A DNA stretch of 64,000 bases. Origin: Levilactobacillus lindianensis (lineage in GTDB: Bacteria; Bacillota; Bacilli; Lactobacillales; Lactobacillaceae). Shown one piece after another: positions 35,695 to 44,993 of this stretch. The stretch covers positions 29,275-93,274 of the forward strand of contig NZ_RHOD01000011.1 of NCBI RefSeq assembly GCF_003946095.1. Reading direction: 5' to 3'. The translations under genes were made by a program, and so were the position numbers. Within the stretch, counting starts at the first letter, position 1, and the number at the start of each line of letters is the position of its first letter. The notes below the pieces were generated by a model that saw nothing but the letters and a program-made list of their open reading frames with translations, was not told where the DNA came from and searched no databases.

Positions 35695-37026
35695 TTAGTT
35701 GTTCTTCAGAGATAAATGACTTAATAATTCTTCATAAGCACGTTCGTACTTTTGAACGTCACCAGCACCCATGAAAACAACCACAGCGTCGTGGAAGTCT
35801 AACAATGGCGACATATTGTCCACCGTCAAGATTTCCCCGCCCTTGGCAATCTTTGCCGCAAGGTCCTTACTGGAGACCGCGCCGTTACTTTCACGAGCAG
35901 AACTGAAGATATTCGTCAGGAAGACCTTGTCCGCCAAATTAAGGCTCTTGGCAAAGTCATCCATCAACGCAATAACCCGGCTGAAAGTGTGGGGCTGGAA
36001 GACCGCAATAATTTCCTTATCCGGATACTTCTGGCGAGCTGCATCCAGAGTTGCCTTGATTTCAGATGGATGGTGCGCATAGTCATCGATGATGGTCATG
36101 TCGGCAACCTTGCGTTCAGCAAACCGGCGTTTAACACCCTTAAAATCAGCCAATTCACGCTTGATTTCGGCCATGTCGACCTTTTCAAAGTAGGCGACCG
36201 CAATGACAGCCAAACTGTTCAGCACGTTATGTTCACCGTACAGATGAATTTCAAAGTTCCCTAAGTTTTCATCGCCGTGAACCACGTCGAAGGTTGAACC
36301 GGTCGTTGAACGCTTAACGTTAACGGCTCTGAAGTCATCACGTTCGCTGGTCCCGTAGTAGTAGACCGGAACGTCGGTCTTCAACTTCCGTAACTCTGGA
36401 TCGTCACCCCAGGCAAAGATCCCCTTCTTAACTTGGTTAGCCCAGGTTTCAAAGGCACTGTAAACATCGTCAATCCCCGTGTAATAGTCGGGGTGATCAA
36501 AGTCGATATTGGTCATGATGGCATAGTCTGGCTTAGTGGCCAGGAAGTGACGCCGGTATTCATCGGCTTCGTAAACGAAGAACCGTGCGTTTGGCGTTCC
36601 CTTCCCGGAACCATCCCCAATGAGGTAAGACGTTGGGGCGATACCACTCAACACGTGAGACAAGAGTCCCGTCGTACTGGTCTTCCCATGCGCGCCGGCA
36701 ACCCCAATACTAGTGTAACCTTCGATAAGGTGGCCGAGAAATTCGTGGTACCGGTAGACCGGCAGACCCATTTCACGAGCCTTTTTAATTTCTGGATGAT
36801 CATCGGTGAATGAATTGCCGGCAATAACCGTCAATCCTTCGTGAATGTTTGCTTCGTCAAAAGGCAGAACCTTGATGCCCGCCTTCTCTAAGCCACGTTG
36901 CGTGAACGTGTACTGCGTGATATCTGACCCCTGAACGTTAAAGCCCTTATCATGTAAAATCAAGGCGAGGGCACTCATCCCTGATCCTTTAATGCCTACA
37001 AAGTAATACACCGTTGCGTTATCCAT
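35695..37026 (-). CDS. murC: UDP-N-acetylmuramate-L-alanine ligase
   Basis: The Mur ligase that adds L-Ala to UDP-MurNAc in the cytoplasm. The 443-aa protein has the N-terminal UDP-binding domain ([16 protein letters not shown]), the ATP P-loop [12 protein letters not shown] (about 114-125), and the central residues [13 protein letters not shown]-terminal Mur domain follows ([23 protein letters not shown]). It is followed by its own terminator. It sits beside sftA, ytpR and ytpP, the same grouping as in Bacillus. Confidence 0.97.
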   Translation of the reverse strand: MDNATVYYFVGIKGSGMSALALILHDKGFNVQGSDITQYTFTQRGLEKAGIKVLPFDEANIHEGLTVIAGNSFTDDHPEIKKAREMGLPVYRYHEFLGHLIEGYTSIGVAGAHGKTSTTGLLSHVLSGIAPTSYLIGDGSGKGTPNARFFVYEADEYRRHFLATKPDYAIMTNIDFDHPDYYTGIDDVYSAFETWANQVKKGIFAWGDDPELRKLKTDVPVYYYGTSERDDFRAVNVKRSTTGSTFDVVHGDENLGNFEIHLYGEHNVLNSLAVIAVAYFEKVDMAEIKRELADFKGVKRRFAERKVADMTIIDDYAHHPSEIKATLDAARQKYPDKEIIAVFQPHTFSRVIALMDDFAKSLNLADKVFLTNIFSSARESNGAVSSKDLAAKIAKGGEILTVDNMSPLLDFHDAVVVFMGAGDVQKYERAYEELLSHLSLKNN

Positions 37027-37165
37027 TAATGATCCTCTTTTCTACTCTCTGCGGTTGGGCCACCGGACTATTCCCTGCCGTTCGAGTGACTCTAATTCCA
37101 TTTTAGCATATCCCCCCACCCCATAAAAGAACCGGGCGGTCAATGGTTAGTGAGGAGTATTCACT

Positions 37166-39808
37166 CTATGATGAAAATGGTGCATTCTGGTCATGGGGTT
37201 CCGGTAAATCTTTCCCCAGGTCTTCTGGTTTTAAATAAACTTCACGTGGCTTAGACCCGTGTTGTGGTGAGACATAGTGGTGTCGTTCCAAATCATCGAT
37301 CAGGTTGGCCGCACGATTGTAGCCAATTGAGAAGACGCGTTGGAGCTTGGACGTGGAAACCGTTTGTTCGGCAGCCACATATTCTAACACCTTCGGTAGC
37401 AAGTCATCCTGGTTTTCCTCGGCGGTTTCCCGTTTTAGGAGGCCCTGCGGCTCGAACGCATAATGTGGTTTACCCTGGGTTCGGACAAAGTCGGCGACGG
37501 CATCCACTTCGGATTCCACGAAGGCCCCTTGCAGACGCATCGGTTGACTGGCCCCGTTGCCGAGGTACAGCATATCCCCGCGTCCCAACAGATTTTCAGC
37601 CCCGGCGGTATCCAAAATGGTCCGTGAGTCGATCTGACTGGAGACCATAAAGGCAATCCGGGTTGGAATGTTATTCTTGATCGTCCCCGTCACAATATCC
37701 ACACTTGGCCGCTGCGTGGCAACCAATAGGTGGATACCAGCCGCTCTGGCCTTCTGTGTGATTCGCACAATGTAGTCCTGAACCTCGCTAGCCGCCATCA
37801 TCATCAGATCGGCTAACTCATCGATAATAATCACAATATATGGCATCTTGAGACCGGGTTCATCATTTGCATCGGCGCGATCGTTGAACTGCTCAATGTT
37901 ACGGACGCCAGCCGCTGTCAGCTTCTCGTAACGCTGATCCATCTCAGTGACCACCCATTTCAAAGCGGCGGCCGCAGCCTTAGGATCGGAGATCACGGGT
38001 GCCAACAGATGTGGCAACCCATCATAAGGTGCCATTTCCACGGCCTTAGGATCAATCAGCAACAGCTTAACCTGTTGTGGATTTGCCTTATACAAAATGG
38101 ACAACAGCAAGGAATTAATGAACACACTCTTCCCTGAACCAGTCGCGCCGGCAATCAAACCATGTGGCATCTTTCGCAGATCGGTCACCTGTGGTTTCCC
38201 AAAGAGGTCAACCCCCAGAGCAACCGTCAACGGGGACTCACTGTTCTTAAAGGCTGGCGAATTCAAGACTTCAGACAACATGACTGGCCGCGACTTCAAG
38301 TTCGGAATTTCGATACCGACCGTCGTCTTCCCAGGAATTGGGGCTTCGATTCGAATATCTTTAGCGGCCAGGGCCAGCTTAAGATCATCGTTTAGATTCG
38401 TAATCTTATTGACCTTAACGCCCAGTGCCAAGCTAATCTGGAACTGGGTAACAGTTGGTCCAACTGTCCAATCTGTGACGTGAGCATCGACATGAAAAGC
38501 ACTCAACGTCGCGTCTAACACCTCAGCCTGATGTTCAATCCACTCATCTAGTGCTTCCTCGTCTGGAATGACAGGTTGTGGTAAGAGTGACATGTCCGGG
38601 AAGTGATACCCCCGCGCAGGTGTCCCGGACTCATTGGTCACATCAGTTGTGACTGGTCGGTCAAAGAGCGCCAGATTGCGCTGGTCGTTCCCCTCCTCCT
38701 GCATGATGTCCCCCAGGGAATGGCCCAATCCACGAGCCGGCTTGGCCTTGGTAGTGGCTGTCTCAGCTGGTGTTACAGGGGCTTGAGCCCGATCTAAGAG
38801 CTGAGCAACTTCGGCAGGTTGTTCCGCAGTCGACGAAGACGATGTCTCGGTCGTCGAATCTTCAACCGCCGGCGTCGCAGACACCTCGGCAGCCGAACTT
38901 GCGGCTACCGGTGCGTCACTAGCTGCTGACTCATCAGTTTCAGTAACCATTGGCTTTTCATCGACTGGCTGAGACTTTTCGCTATCCTGATTGTTGTTTG
39001 TCTCAGGCGTTGCTGGTTCCTGATCGTCTTCAGTATCGGGATGGGAAACTTCAGTCCGGGCGGCCATTTCAACATGAGACGCCTTGACCGTGCCTACCGG
39101 CAAATACTCTGTGCCCTTGTCCTCAGACACCTCATCGGTCGCAGTCGTGGTAGCGTCCTGTGCCGTTGCTGCCTCGGTTGGATAGAAGACCTCAACTTGA
39201 GCTTCATGTTTTGAAACCAAAACTGGCGCCGCATCACTAGCTGTTTCAGCGACTTTCTGGGCTTCCGGCTGACTCGGTGTGACCGTAGATGACGCTTCTG
39301 AAGCACTCACTTCTGATTCCGCTGGGGCCACACTGCCACTTGTCATGACCTCAGACGTCGACATTGTATCTGACAAATCACGCGCTTCTCCAAACAAGAA
39401 AAAGCTGCTGTCGTCCTTTTTGAGTCCTGCAATTAATTGTTGATACCGTTGCCGCGACCGTCGTGTGGGCCGTGACCAATGAAGCTGTTTGGGAACTTGA
39501 GTGACCTGAAACGGCCGATAGCTCTGGTTAGCACTCCCCACTACCGGGTCGTCCGTCACCGACTTTGCTTGCGGCTCCGGTGACACTTCAGGTTGGGGCC
39601 GTCGCGTGGTTTCTCGTTGGCTTCTAGCCTCACGTTGACGCTCTACACGTTCTTGTTCCTGCTGCTGGCGCAACTTCAGGCGTTCATTGCGTTCCTGCCG
39701 TTGCTTCACTAGTCGCTGCGCCCGATCGTCCGTTGTATCTGCTAATTCTTCTGGGGAGGGTTTTACCGCAAATTTGCGAAAAAACGCTGGTCCATCATAG
39801 TGCTCCAT
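37166..39808 (-). CDS. sftA: Soluble FtsK-like DNA translocase SftA
   Basis: A DNA pump of 880 aa that moves trapped chromosome ends away from the closing septum. It lacks the four N-terminal membrane helices of FtsK/SpoIIIE. Instead it has a short conserved N-terminus, a basic Gln/Arg segment and a long acidic Ser/Thr/Glu linker (about 190-420). The motor has Walker A GATGSGKS, Walker B VIIIDELADL, and RITQKARAAGIHLLVATQRPS. The C-terminal gamma winged helix (SIGYNRAANLIDDLE) reads polarity sequences. The ATG at 39808 with AAGGAGG is preferred over a start 53 codons upstream. Context (murC, ytpR, ytpP) matches Bacillus sftA. Confidence 0.93.
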   Translation of the reverse strand: MEHYDGPAFFRKFAVKPSPEELADTTDDRAQRLVKQRQERNERLKLRQQQEQERVERQREARSQRETTRRPQPEVSPEPQAKSVTDDPVVGSANQSYRPFQVTQVPKQLHWSRPTRRSRQRYQQLIAGLKKDDSSFFLFGEARDLSDTMSTSEVMTSGSVAPAESEVSASEASSTVTPSQPEAQKVAETASDAAPVLVSKHEAQVEVFYPTEAATAQDATTTATDEVSEDKGTEYLPVGTVKASHVEMAARTEVSHPDTEDDQEPATPETNNNQDSEKSQPVDEKPMVTETDESAASDAPVAASSAAEVSATPAVEDSTTETSSSSTAEQPAEVAQLLDRAQAPVTPAETATTKAKPARGLGHSLGDIMQEEGNDQRNLALFDRPVTTDVTNESGTPARGYHFPDMSLLPQPVIPDEEALDEWIEHQAEVLDATLSAFHVDAHVTDWTVGPTVTQFQISLALGVKVNKITNLNDDLKLALAAKDIRIEAPIPGKTTVGIEIPNLKSRPVMLSEVLNSPAFKNSESPLTVALGVDLFGKPQVTDLRKMPHGLIAGATGSGKSVFINSLLLSILYKANPQQVKLLLIDPKAVEMAPYDGLPHLLAPVISDPKAAAAALKWVVTEMDQRYEKLTAAGVRNIEQFNDRADANDEPGLKMPYIVIIIDELADLMMMAASEVQDYIVRITQKARAAGIHLLVATQRPSVDIVTGTIKNNIPTRIAFMVSSQIDSRTILDTAGAENLLGRGDMLYLGNGASQPMRLQGAFVESEVDAVADFVRTQGKPHYAFEPQGLLKRETAEENQDDLLPKVLEYVAAEQTVSTSKLQRVFSIGYNRAANLIDDLERHHYVSPQHGSKPREVYLKPEDLGKDLPEPHDQNAPFSS

Positions 39809-40045
39809 GTTTCTTCCTCCTTGACAAGCCTGCCACTTGCCGAAATTCTTTGTCATGGGAGGAGACGCCGTCGAATCGCCGGCTACCGTACTCATTCCCG
39901 CTTTAAACTTCGATTGGTTAAACCGAAGATTCCTAGTCATTACAAATCGTGACTTTTCGGCCAACAACGGCGCGTAGCCATCGCTGATTAGACACCCTAA
40001 CTTGCAGTGTCACTTTGCCTAAAAGCCAATCTCCCCTATTGTACA

Positions 40046-40082
40046 CAAAAAAGCGGGCCACCGACAAGGGCTGACTCGCTTT
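40046..40082 (-). terminator. Terminator of ytpP-ytpR
   Basis: The stem AAGCGAGTCA/TGGCCCGCTT (one mismatch, one wobble) has TTTTTTG after it on the minus strand, about 12 bp past the ytpR stop. The 285-bp gap to sftA otherwise holds no gene. Confidence 0.8.
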
Positions 40083-40093
40083 CGTAAAGTTTC

Positions 40094-40732
40094 TTAAGCT
40101 TTAAAGATCGATTGTCCCCGTTCAAAATCAAACGGCTCACCGACCACATAATCGTCCGGTAAAATCAAGGCACCCGGGCGTTGCGGCGCATTGGCCAGCT
40201 TCAACTCGCGGCCAGAACAGATCATGCCATTACTCTCGACACCGCGTAAAGCGCCGGGCCAAATAATTAATCCATTAGGCATCATCGCACCAACTTTGGC
40301 GACGACAACCTTAATATCCGCCTGCATGTTAGGCGATCCACTCACAATTTTTAACGTTTGATCATCGTCTACTACCGTTTCGGTCACTAACAAGTGATCG
40401 GAATCGGGGTGCGGGGTCGCCGTCTTGACGTAGCCAACTACGAACTTAGGGTCGGTATCAGCCACTAGTTCCCCGGCAAAACCGGCAGACTCCAGGGCGT
40501 TGTTTAACGCGGCCACATCATTCTCGGTCAGGTGAATCTGACCGTTACCTGAAATATCAGGTAAGATCTTGGAGACGGCCAAGAAGTTATAGCCCAGAGT
40601 TTGTTCAGTTTCTGGATCATAGATTCTGGCAACACCATCACGCACGGTGTGGGCCTGTTGCGGTGTATCCTGAGCAACAATAACAATTAAAGTATCCCCT
40701 AACTCGCGGGGATTGTAACTAGCAATTAACAT
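40094..40732 (-). CDS. ytpR: YtpR-family tRNA-binding domain protein
   Basis: A 212-aa protein with a C-terminal EMAPII/OB-fold tRNA-binding domain. It is visible as VGYVKTATPHPDSDHLLVTETVVD and IVSGSPNMQADIKVVVAKVG at about 100-150, then GMICSGRELKL. The N-terminal DUF4479 part (about 1-95) completes the YtpR architecture. The motif HPDSDHL is shared with PheT in this window. Cellular role is not established. It is cotranscribed with ytpP 21 bp upstream. Confidence 0.92.
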   Translation of the reverse strand: MLIASYNPRELGDTLIVIVAQDTPQQAHTVRDGVARIYDPETEQTLGYNFLAVSKILPDISGNGQIHLTENDVAALNNALESAGFAGELVADTDPKFVVGYVKTATPHPDSDHLLVTETVVDDDQTLKIVSGSPNMQADIKVVVAKVGAMMPNGLIIWPGALRGVESNGMICSGRELKLANAPQRPGALILPDDYVVGEPFDFERGQSIFKA

Positions 40733-40753
40733 GTCGGGATCCTTTCCAACGGT

Positions 40754-41086
40754 TTAGTCAGCGTTGGTCGCTAACGAATTAATAAAGTTTTCTACTTCAG
40801 TCTGTGTCTTCCGATCCTTGTTAACCAAGCGACCGATTTCCTCTCCATTGGCATAAGCGATGAAGCTCGGAATACCAAAGACATTCAGTTCAGCAGCCAA
40901 ATCGATGTTCTCATCTCTGTCGACCGCGATAAACTTAAAATCGGGATATTCAGCTTCAATGGCAGGCATCGCTGGTTTGATGAAAGCACAATCTGGGCAC
41001 CAAGTAGCGGAGAAGAATAGCATCGTCTTGCCGTCTTTAACGACGTCTTTCAGTTCTGCAGCTGACATTTTAGGTAATTGTTCCAT
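40754..41086 (-). CDS. Thioredoxin-family protein YtpP
   Basis: A 110-aa thioredoxin-fold protein with active site WCPDC (about residues 29-33) instead of the classical WCGPC. The cis-Pro is in GIPSFIAYANG. It is probably a thiol oxidoreductase, but the CPDC dipeptide and lack of a reductase neighbour leave the partner unknown. In Bacillus the ytpP-ytpR-sftA-murC order is the same. Confidence 0.9.
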   Translation of the reverse strand: MEQLPKMSAAELKDVVKDGKTMLFFSATWCPDCAFIKPAMPAIEAEYPDFKFIAVDRDENIDLAAELNVFGIPSFIAYANGEEIGRLVNKDRKTQTEVENFINSLATNAD

Positions 41087-41196
41087 GAATAAGCACCCCT
41101 TTATTTAAGTTTAAAAATTTTCACAAGCACCATTATAGCACGCCCACAACATTTTTCACTATTTTTGCCTTTTTACGGGAACTTCCCTGCGAAGAT

Positions 41197-41254
41197 TGCT
41201 ATACTAGGGGCAGATAAACAGATGATATTGCTCAGCAATAACTGCTAAGGAGGC
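41197..41254 (+). promoter_or_regulatory. Extended -10 promoter of the small membrane protein gene
   Basis: TGCTATACT (41197-41205) is an extended -10 box on the plus strand. No good -35 is visible. A ribosome site AAGGAGGCGG precedes the ATG at 41261. Confidence 0.6.
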
Positions 41255-41260
41255 GGTAAG

Positions 41261-41587
41261 ATGACTGCTAAGAATGGACAATTGTATCAACTCAGTCTCA
41301 CCGGGGTCATCGGCGGGTTAATGGGCATCTTCATCACACGCGTCTTTGGTGGCGGCTTTCGCTTGAATCCCGATATGATTCTAGAACAGGTCAAGGCGCA
41401 GTTCCGTCACGAATCACCAATCGAAGGAAGTTGGATTGAAAAGCACGCCGTCCCGTTCCAAAAATTTGCTGTGAAAACCCAAGTTTATTATGGCGGAATT
41501 ACCCGCTACGAGGATGACCAACTCGTTCAGTATCAGTTTATTGCCGATGCCAAGACGGGAAGCGTCCTCGACATTCACCGCTTATAA
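41261..41587 (+). CDS. Small single-pass membrane protein of unknown function
   Basis: A 108-aa protein that I do not recognise with certainty. It has one hydrophobic segment at about residues 12-28 (LTGVIGGLMGIFITRVF), an Arg/Gly turn, and an outer domain with two predicted beta strands around VKTQVYYGGITRY and LVQYQFIADAKTG. The last part (GSVLDIHRL) resembles the PepSY-type strand-turn of small secreted lactobacillus proteins. The start has an excellent ribosome site. It is monocistronic between two terminators. Confidence 0.75.
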   Translation: MTAKNGQLYQLSLTGVIGGLMGIFITRVFGGGFRLNPDMILEQVKAQFRHESPIEGSWIEKHAVPFQKFAVKTQVYYGGITRYEDDQLVQYQFIADAKTGSVLDIHRL

Positions 41588-41610
41588 TCAAGTCATTTGC
41601 AACTAACCTA

Positions 41611-41645
41611 AGGAGGCTCAGGATCATAATGATCCTGAGCCTCCT
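41611..41645. terminator. Bidirectional terminator before uspA
   Basis: The perfect 16-bp stem AGGAGGCTCAGGATCA/TGATCCTGAGCCTCCT is followed by TTTTTA on plus. It serves the convergent small-protein and uspA genes. Confidence 0.95.
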
Positions 41646-41656
41646 TTTTATTTCTT

Positions 41657-42145
41657 TTATTTGGCTTTCGCGTGGTTCTGCATATCAGTCCGGACAATCA
41701 GGACGTCACAGCTGGCGTTAGCCACCACGTAACTTGCCGTGGAACCCATCAACATGCGTTCCACCACATTGGCCCCGGTTGCCCCAAGCATGATTAGATC
41801 AGCTTGGTATTCCTGAGGCAATGTCTTAGCTAGGTCAACCTTGGCGTGGCCGTAAAAGACCGACGTCACAACCTGCTTGACCCCGGCGTTCTGGGCCTTT
41901 TGCCGATACGCATCAACTGTTTGTTCCCACTGCTGACGCGCTTCGTCCATGACTTCTTGGTCAACGTACCCAAAACCGACTTGGGTATTCTGGCCAATGC
42001 CAACATAGTCGCCCCCACTCATAATGGTGACGATGATTAATTCAGCATCATTTCGTTTTGCAACTGCGATGGCTTTCTCCACCGTGCGCTTGGATTGACG
42101 AGAACCGTCGACCCCCACGAGAATTCGCTCATAACGTTTGGTCAT
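41657..42145 (-). CDS. Universal stress protein family
   Basis: A UspA-fold protein of 162 aa, usually a nucleotide-binding stress regulator. The N-terminus is RILVGVDGSRQSKRTVEKAI, and the C-terminal ATP-binding motif GATGANVVERMLMGSTASYV lies at about 122-141 (Gx2Gx9G(S/T) pattern). The ATG at 42145 with GGAG 9 nt upstream is chosen. A GTG three codons earlier lies within the ribosome site. It shows no operon partner except distant pepV. Confidence 0.92.
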   Translation of the reverse strand: MTKRYERILVGVDGSRQSKRTVEKAIAVAKRNDAELIIVTIMSGGDYVGIGQNTQVGFGYVDQEVMDEARQQWEQTVDAYRQKAQNAGVKQVVTSVFYGHAKVDLAKTLPQEYQADLIMLGATGANVVERMLMGSTASYVVANASCDVLIVRTDMQNHAKAK

Positions 42146-42177
42146 CTGTACCACTCCTTTGTGGGCCGCTGGACATC

Positions 42178-43578
42178 CTACTTCGTTAATTCGTAGATGG
42201 CTTGGCCGTAAATGGCCATCGCCTTCAACAAATCAGCTTCTGGTTGAAATTCATCGGCCTGGTGCATCGTGTCTTGCGTGCCGGGGAAGAGGGCCCCAAA
42301 GGCCACCCCACGCTTCATCAACCGGCCATAAGTTCCCCCACCAACGACTTCTGGTTGCGCGTCGTTGTCACCGGTCTGCTCGCGATAAACGTTCATCAAG
42401 GTCTTCACAATGGGATCTTCTGGGTCCACATAGTGCGGCACCATTTCTTTACCTTGTTCAACAGTCACGTTCATGGTTGCCGTGGCTTGTTGTAAGCCCG
42501 CTAAGATCTGAGCGGCACCGGTCCCGGTTGGGTAACGGAAGTTGGTGTTGATTAAACCACCCTTGCCGGCAGTAAACTGCATGATCCCCACGTTCATGGT
42601 CAGGTCACCCATCACTTTATCCGTGAAGGCGAGGCCTAACTTATTAGCACGTGAATCGTCATGAAGTTCGTTAGCCAACAGGCTCAGGAAGTCCGCAGCG
42701 TCCCCACCAAAAGCATAGCTGGTTAAGAAGGTCGCGAGGTAAGTCCCGGCGTTGATCCCATTCTTCGGTTCCATACCGTGGGCGGCTTTTCCGATCACAT
42801 GGAAGTGAATCCCGGAACCATCGACGTTAACATCCCCGGTCACTGGTGCTTCATCGAGGAAGGCCGTGAAGTCTGTGACCATTTGTTCATTGTCGGCGGT
42901 TTCAACGGTTGCCTCGGCATCCCGTGGCACCATATTTTCTCTGAGGCCGGCATCGAATTCAGTCAAGGTGAAATCACCAGAATTGCTACCTTCAAAATGG
43001 TTCTCGAAGGTCACATTCCCTTTTTCCCCATTGATTAGTGGGAACTCAGCATCAGGTGAGAAGCCCAACGTTGGCGCTGGCTCAAGGTCGAGGTAATGGT
43101 TCATCCCCGTCCAGTCGCTCTCTTCATCGGTTCCGATGATAAAGCGAATCTTGATCTTAGGCATGATGCCCTCGTCCTTTAACATCTTCAACCCATAATA
43201 AGCAGCTAATGAAGGGCCCTTATCATCAGAGGTTCCCCGGCCATACAAATTACCATCCTTGGCCGTCAGCGTGAAGGGATCAGTGTGCCAACCTTTACCG
43301 GCAGGCATGGCATCAGCATGTCCTAAGATCGCCAAGGTGTCGTCACCTTCACCGTATTCTACGTACCCGACGAGGTTGTCGAGATTCTTAACCTCAAAGC
43401 CATCACGTTGGGCCAAGCCTAAGAAGGCGTTTAACGCCTTAGCTGGGCCGGGGCCTAACGGATAGTCTTCAGTCGCTTTAGAATCATCGCGGGCACTGTC
43501 AATACCGACTAATGTGGTTAAGTCGGCAATGTAGGCGTCGCGGTACTTTGCAGATAATTGTTGCCAATCAATTGCCAT
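42178..43578 (-). CDS. pepV: Dipeptidase PepV
   Basis: A cytoplasmic M20 zinc dipeptidase that completes the breakdown of imported peptides to amino acids, 466 aa, typical length. Metal ligands are seen in ILGHADAMPAGKGWHTDPF (HxD), GRGTSDDKGPSLAAYYGL (D, near 119) and IGTDEESDWTGMNHY (DE). The lid domain contains HFHVIGKAAHGMEP. The C-terminus ends with the family-typical YGRLMKRGVAFGALFPGTQDTMHQADEF. Confidence 0.96.
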   Translation of the reverse strand: MAIDWQQLSAKYRDAYIADLTTLVGIDSARDDSKATEDYPLGPGPAKALNAFLGLAQRDGFEVKNLDNLVGYVEYGEGDDTLAILGHADAMPAGKGWHTDPFTLTAKDGNLYGRGTSDDKGPSLAAYYGLKMLKDEGIMPKIKIRFIIGTDEESDWTGMNHYLDLEPAPTLGFSPDAEFPLINGEKGNVTFENHFEGSNSGDFTLTEFDAGLRENMVPRDAEATVETADNEQMVTDFTAFLDEAPVTGDVNVDGSGIHFHVIGKAAHGMEPKNGINAGTYLATFLTSYAFGGDAADFLSLLANELHDDSRANKLGLAFTDKVMGDLTMNVGIMQFTAGKGGLINTNFRYPTGTGAAQILAGLQQATATMNVTVEQGKEMVPHYVDPEDPIVKTLMNVYREQTGDNDAQPEVVGGGTYGRLMKRGVAFGALFPGTQDTMHQADEFQPEADLLKAMAIYGQAIYELTK

Positions 43579-43685
43579 GATTGGACCTCCCTATAATTTA
43601 TTCGGACCTCATCGTCCAACTTTACTTACCGTCAATTCTAGCATACCCACCGCCAATTGTAAGCCGTTTTCCCTTAGTAAAATGC

Positions 43686-43717
43686 TATACTGAAAGCGAG
43701 AACATCTGTCAGGAGGC
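43686..43717 (+). promoter_or_regulatory. Extended -10 promoter of nnrD
   Basis: TGCTATACT, with its -10 hexamer at 43686-43691, precedes the ribosome site CAGGAGGC (about 43709-43716). No clear -35 is seen. Confidence 0.6.
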
Positions 43718-43723
43718 TTTCAC

Positions 43724-44551
43724 ATGGAAACGTTATCGCAAAGCATTTTAACCCGCACTATTCGTCAGCGACCAGCGGAGAGCCATAAAGGCACCTATGG
43801 CCGTGTCACTCTTGTCGGGGGAAATTCTAACTTTGGTGGCGCGATCATCATGGCCAGTGCCGCAGCCGTCTACTCCGGTGCCGGCCTCGTCACCACGGTC
43901 ACCGATGCCAGCAATCAGTCGAGTCTGCATGCCCGGTTACCCGAGGCCATGTTTGCCGACCTCAGCAACGGCCATCAGCTCAGAGACCTGGTAAGCACCG
44001 CTGACGTCGTTGTGGTCGGACCCGGCCTTGGGACCGATGAATCCAGTCTAATGGCCTTAAATGCGACTTTTAGTGCCATTCACGCCGAGCAAACGGTCGT
44101 GATCGATGGTTCAGCCATCACCCTGATTGCCAGCCATCACCTCACCTTGCCCGAGGCCCGGTTAGTGATGACCCCGCACCAAATGGAATGGCAACGGTTA
44201 AGTGGCTTAGCCATCGCCGATCAAACGGTCACAAACAACCAGGCGGCCGTGGCTGATCTGAAAGCCACGGTGGTGGTCAAGTCCCATCGCACGCAGATCT
44301 ACACGCCAACCGGGGTCTATGAGAATCCCCTGGGAACGCCGGCCCAAGCAACTGGGGGGATGGGCGACACCCTTGCTGGCATGGTCGGGGGCTTCCTAGC
44401 GCAGTTCAGTAACCCCACCGATGCCGTTCTCGCTGCCGTTTACAGTCACAGTGCCATTGCTGAAGACTTAGCTGCGACCCAATACGTCGTTTTACCCCAT
44501 CAGATTATTACCGACATTCCCCGATTTATGAAAGCACACGAAGCGCAATAA
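43724..44551 (+). CDS. nnrD: ADP-dependent NAD(P)H-hydrate dehydratase
   Basis: A YjeF C-terminal-type metabolite repair enzyme that dehydrates damaged NAD(P)HX using ADP or ATP, 275 aa. The hallmarks are GGNSNFGGAIIMASAAAVYSGAG at about 22-44, then VVVGPGLGTDES and the ribokinase-like catalytic loop TGGMGDTLAGMVGGF with the active Asp. The separate epimerase domain is not fused. It is monocistronic and unrelated to its flanks. Confidence 0.94.
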   Translation: METLSQSILTRTIRQRPAESHKGTYGRVTLVGGNSNFGGAIIMASAAAVYSGAGLVTTVTDASNQSSLHARLPEAMFADLSNGHQLRDLVSTADVVVVGPGLGTDESSLMALNATFSAIHAEQTVVIDGSAITLIASHHLTLPEARLVMTPHQMEWQRLSGLAIADQTVTNNQAAVADLKATVVVKSHRTQIYTPTGVYENPLGTPAQATGGMGDTLAGMVGGFLAQFSNPTDAVLAAVYSHSAIAEDLAATQYVVLPHQIITDIPRFMKAHEAQ

Positions 44552-44554
44552 AAA

Positions 44555-44600
44555 AAGCAGTGATGACCGCCGAATATCAGCGATCATCACTGTTTTTTTA
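44555..44600 (+). terminator. Terminator of nnrD
   Basis: The stem CAGTGATGA/TCATCACTG is followed by TTTTTTTA on plus. Confidence 0.9.
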
Positions 44601-44602
44601 CG

Positions 44603-44984
44603 TTACTTTGCTAATTTACCGTGATATCCCTCAACGTGGGCCTCGTAGTGGTCCGCCTTATCCTTGATGAGATCGTACGTGTGTTGAATCTCATCGAGGC
44701 GCTGAACAATCGTTGCCAGCTGTTCGTGCAACAGATCCTTACGCGCCTGAAGCGTCACATCGCCCTGTTTAAACAACGTGAGCTATTCGATCAGATATTC
44801 AATACTAACGCCGGCCTCTCGCATGCACTTGACAAAGGAAATCCAATCGAGATCCTCCTTATCATAATCCCGATAACCCGCCACATTACGCGTCACTGAC
44901 GGAATGGCCCCCCTCCCGCTCCCAATAACGCAGGGTGTCAGCGGGAATATCAAATTTTTCAGCAACCTCTTCAATTTTCATCAT
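44603..44984 (-). pseudogene. Broken MerR-family regulator
   Basis: On the minus strand, ATG at 44984 begins MMKIEEVAEKFDIPADTLRYWERE, a clear MerR winged helix. A run of six G (44914-44919 region) shifts the frame. The protein resumes one frame over as GAIPSVTRNVAGYRDYDKEDL...SIEYLIE. A TAG then interrupts, followed by LTLFKQGDVTLQARKDLL to a stop at 44603. One extra G plus one amber codon make two independent lesions. Intact relatives are about 120 aa with this layout and often sit beside an SDR gene. Confidence 0.88.
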
Positions 44985-44993
44985 GCCCCAAGT

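Noticed and set aside
39809..39967. N-terminal extension of sftA by 53 codons
   Set aside because: A strong AAGGAGG precedes the ATG at 39808, and the added residues have no similarity to FtsK-type N-termini.
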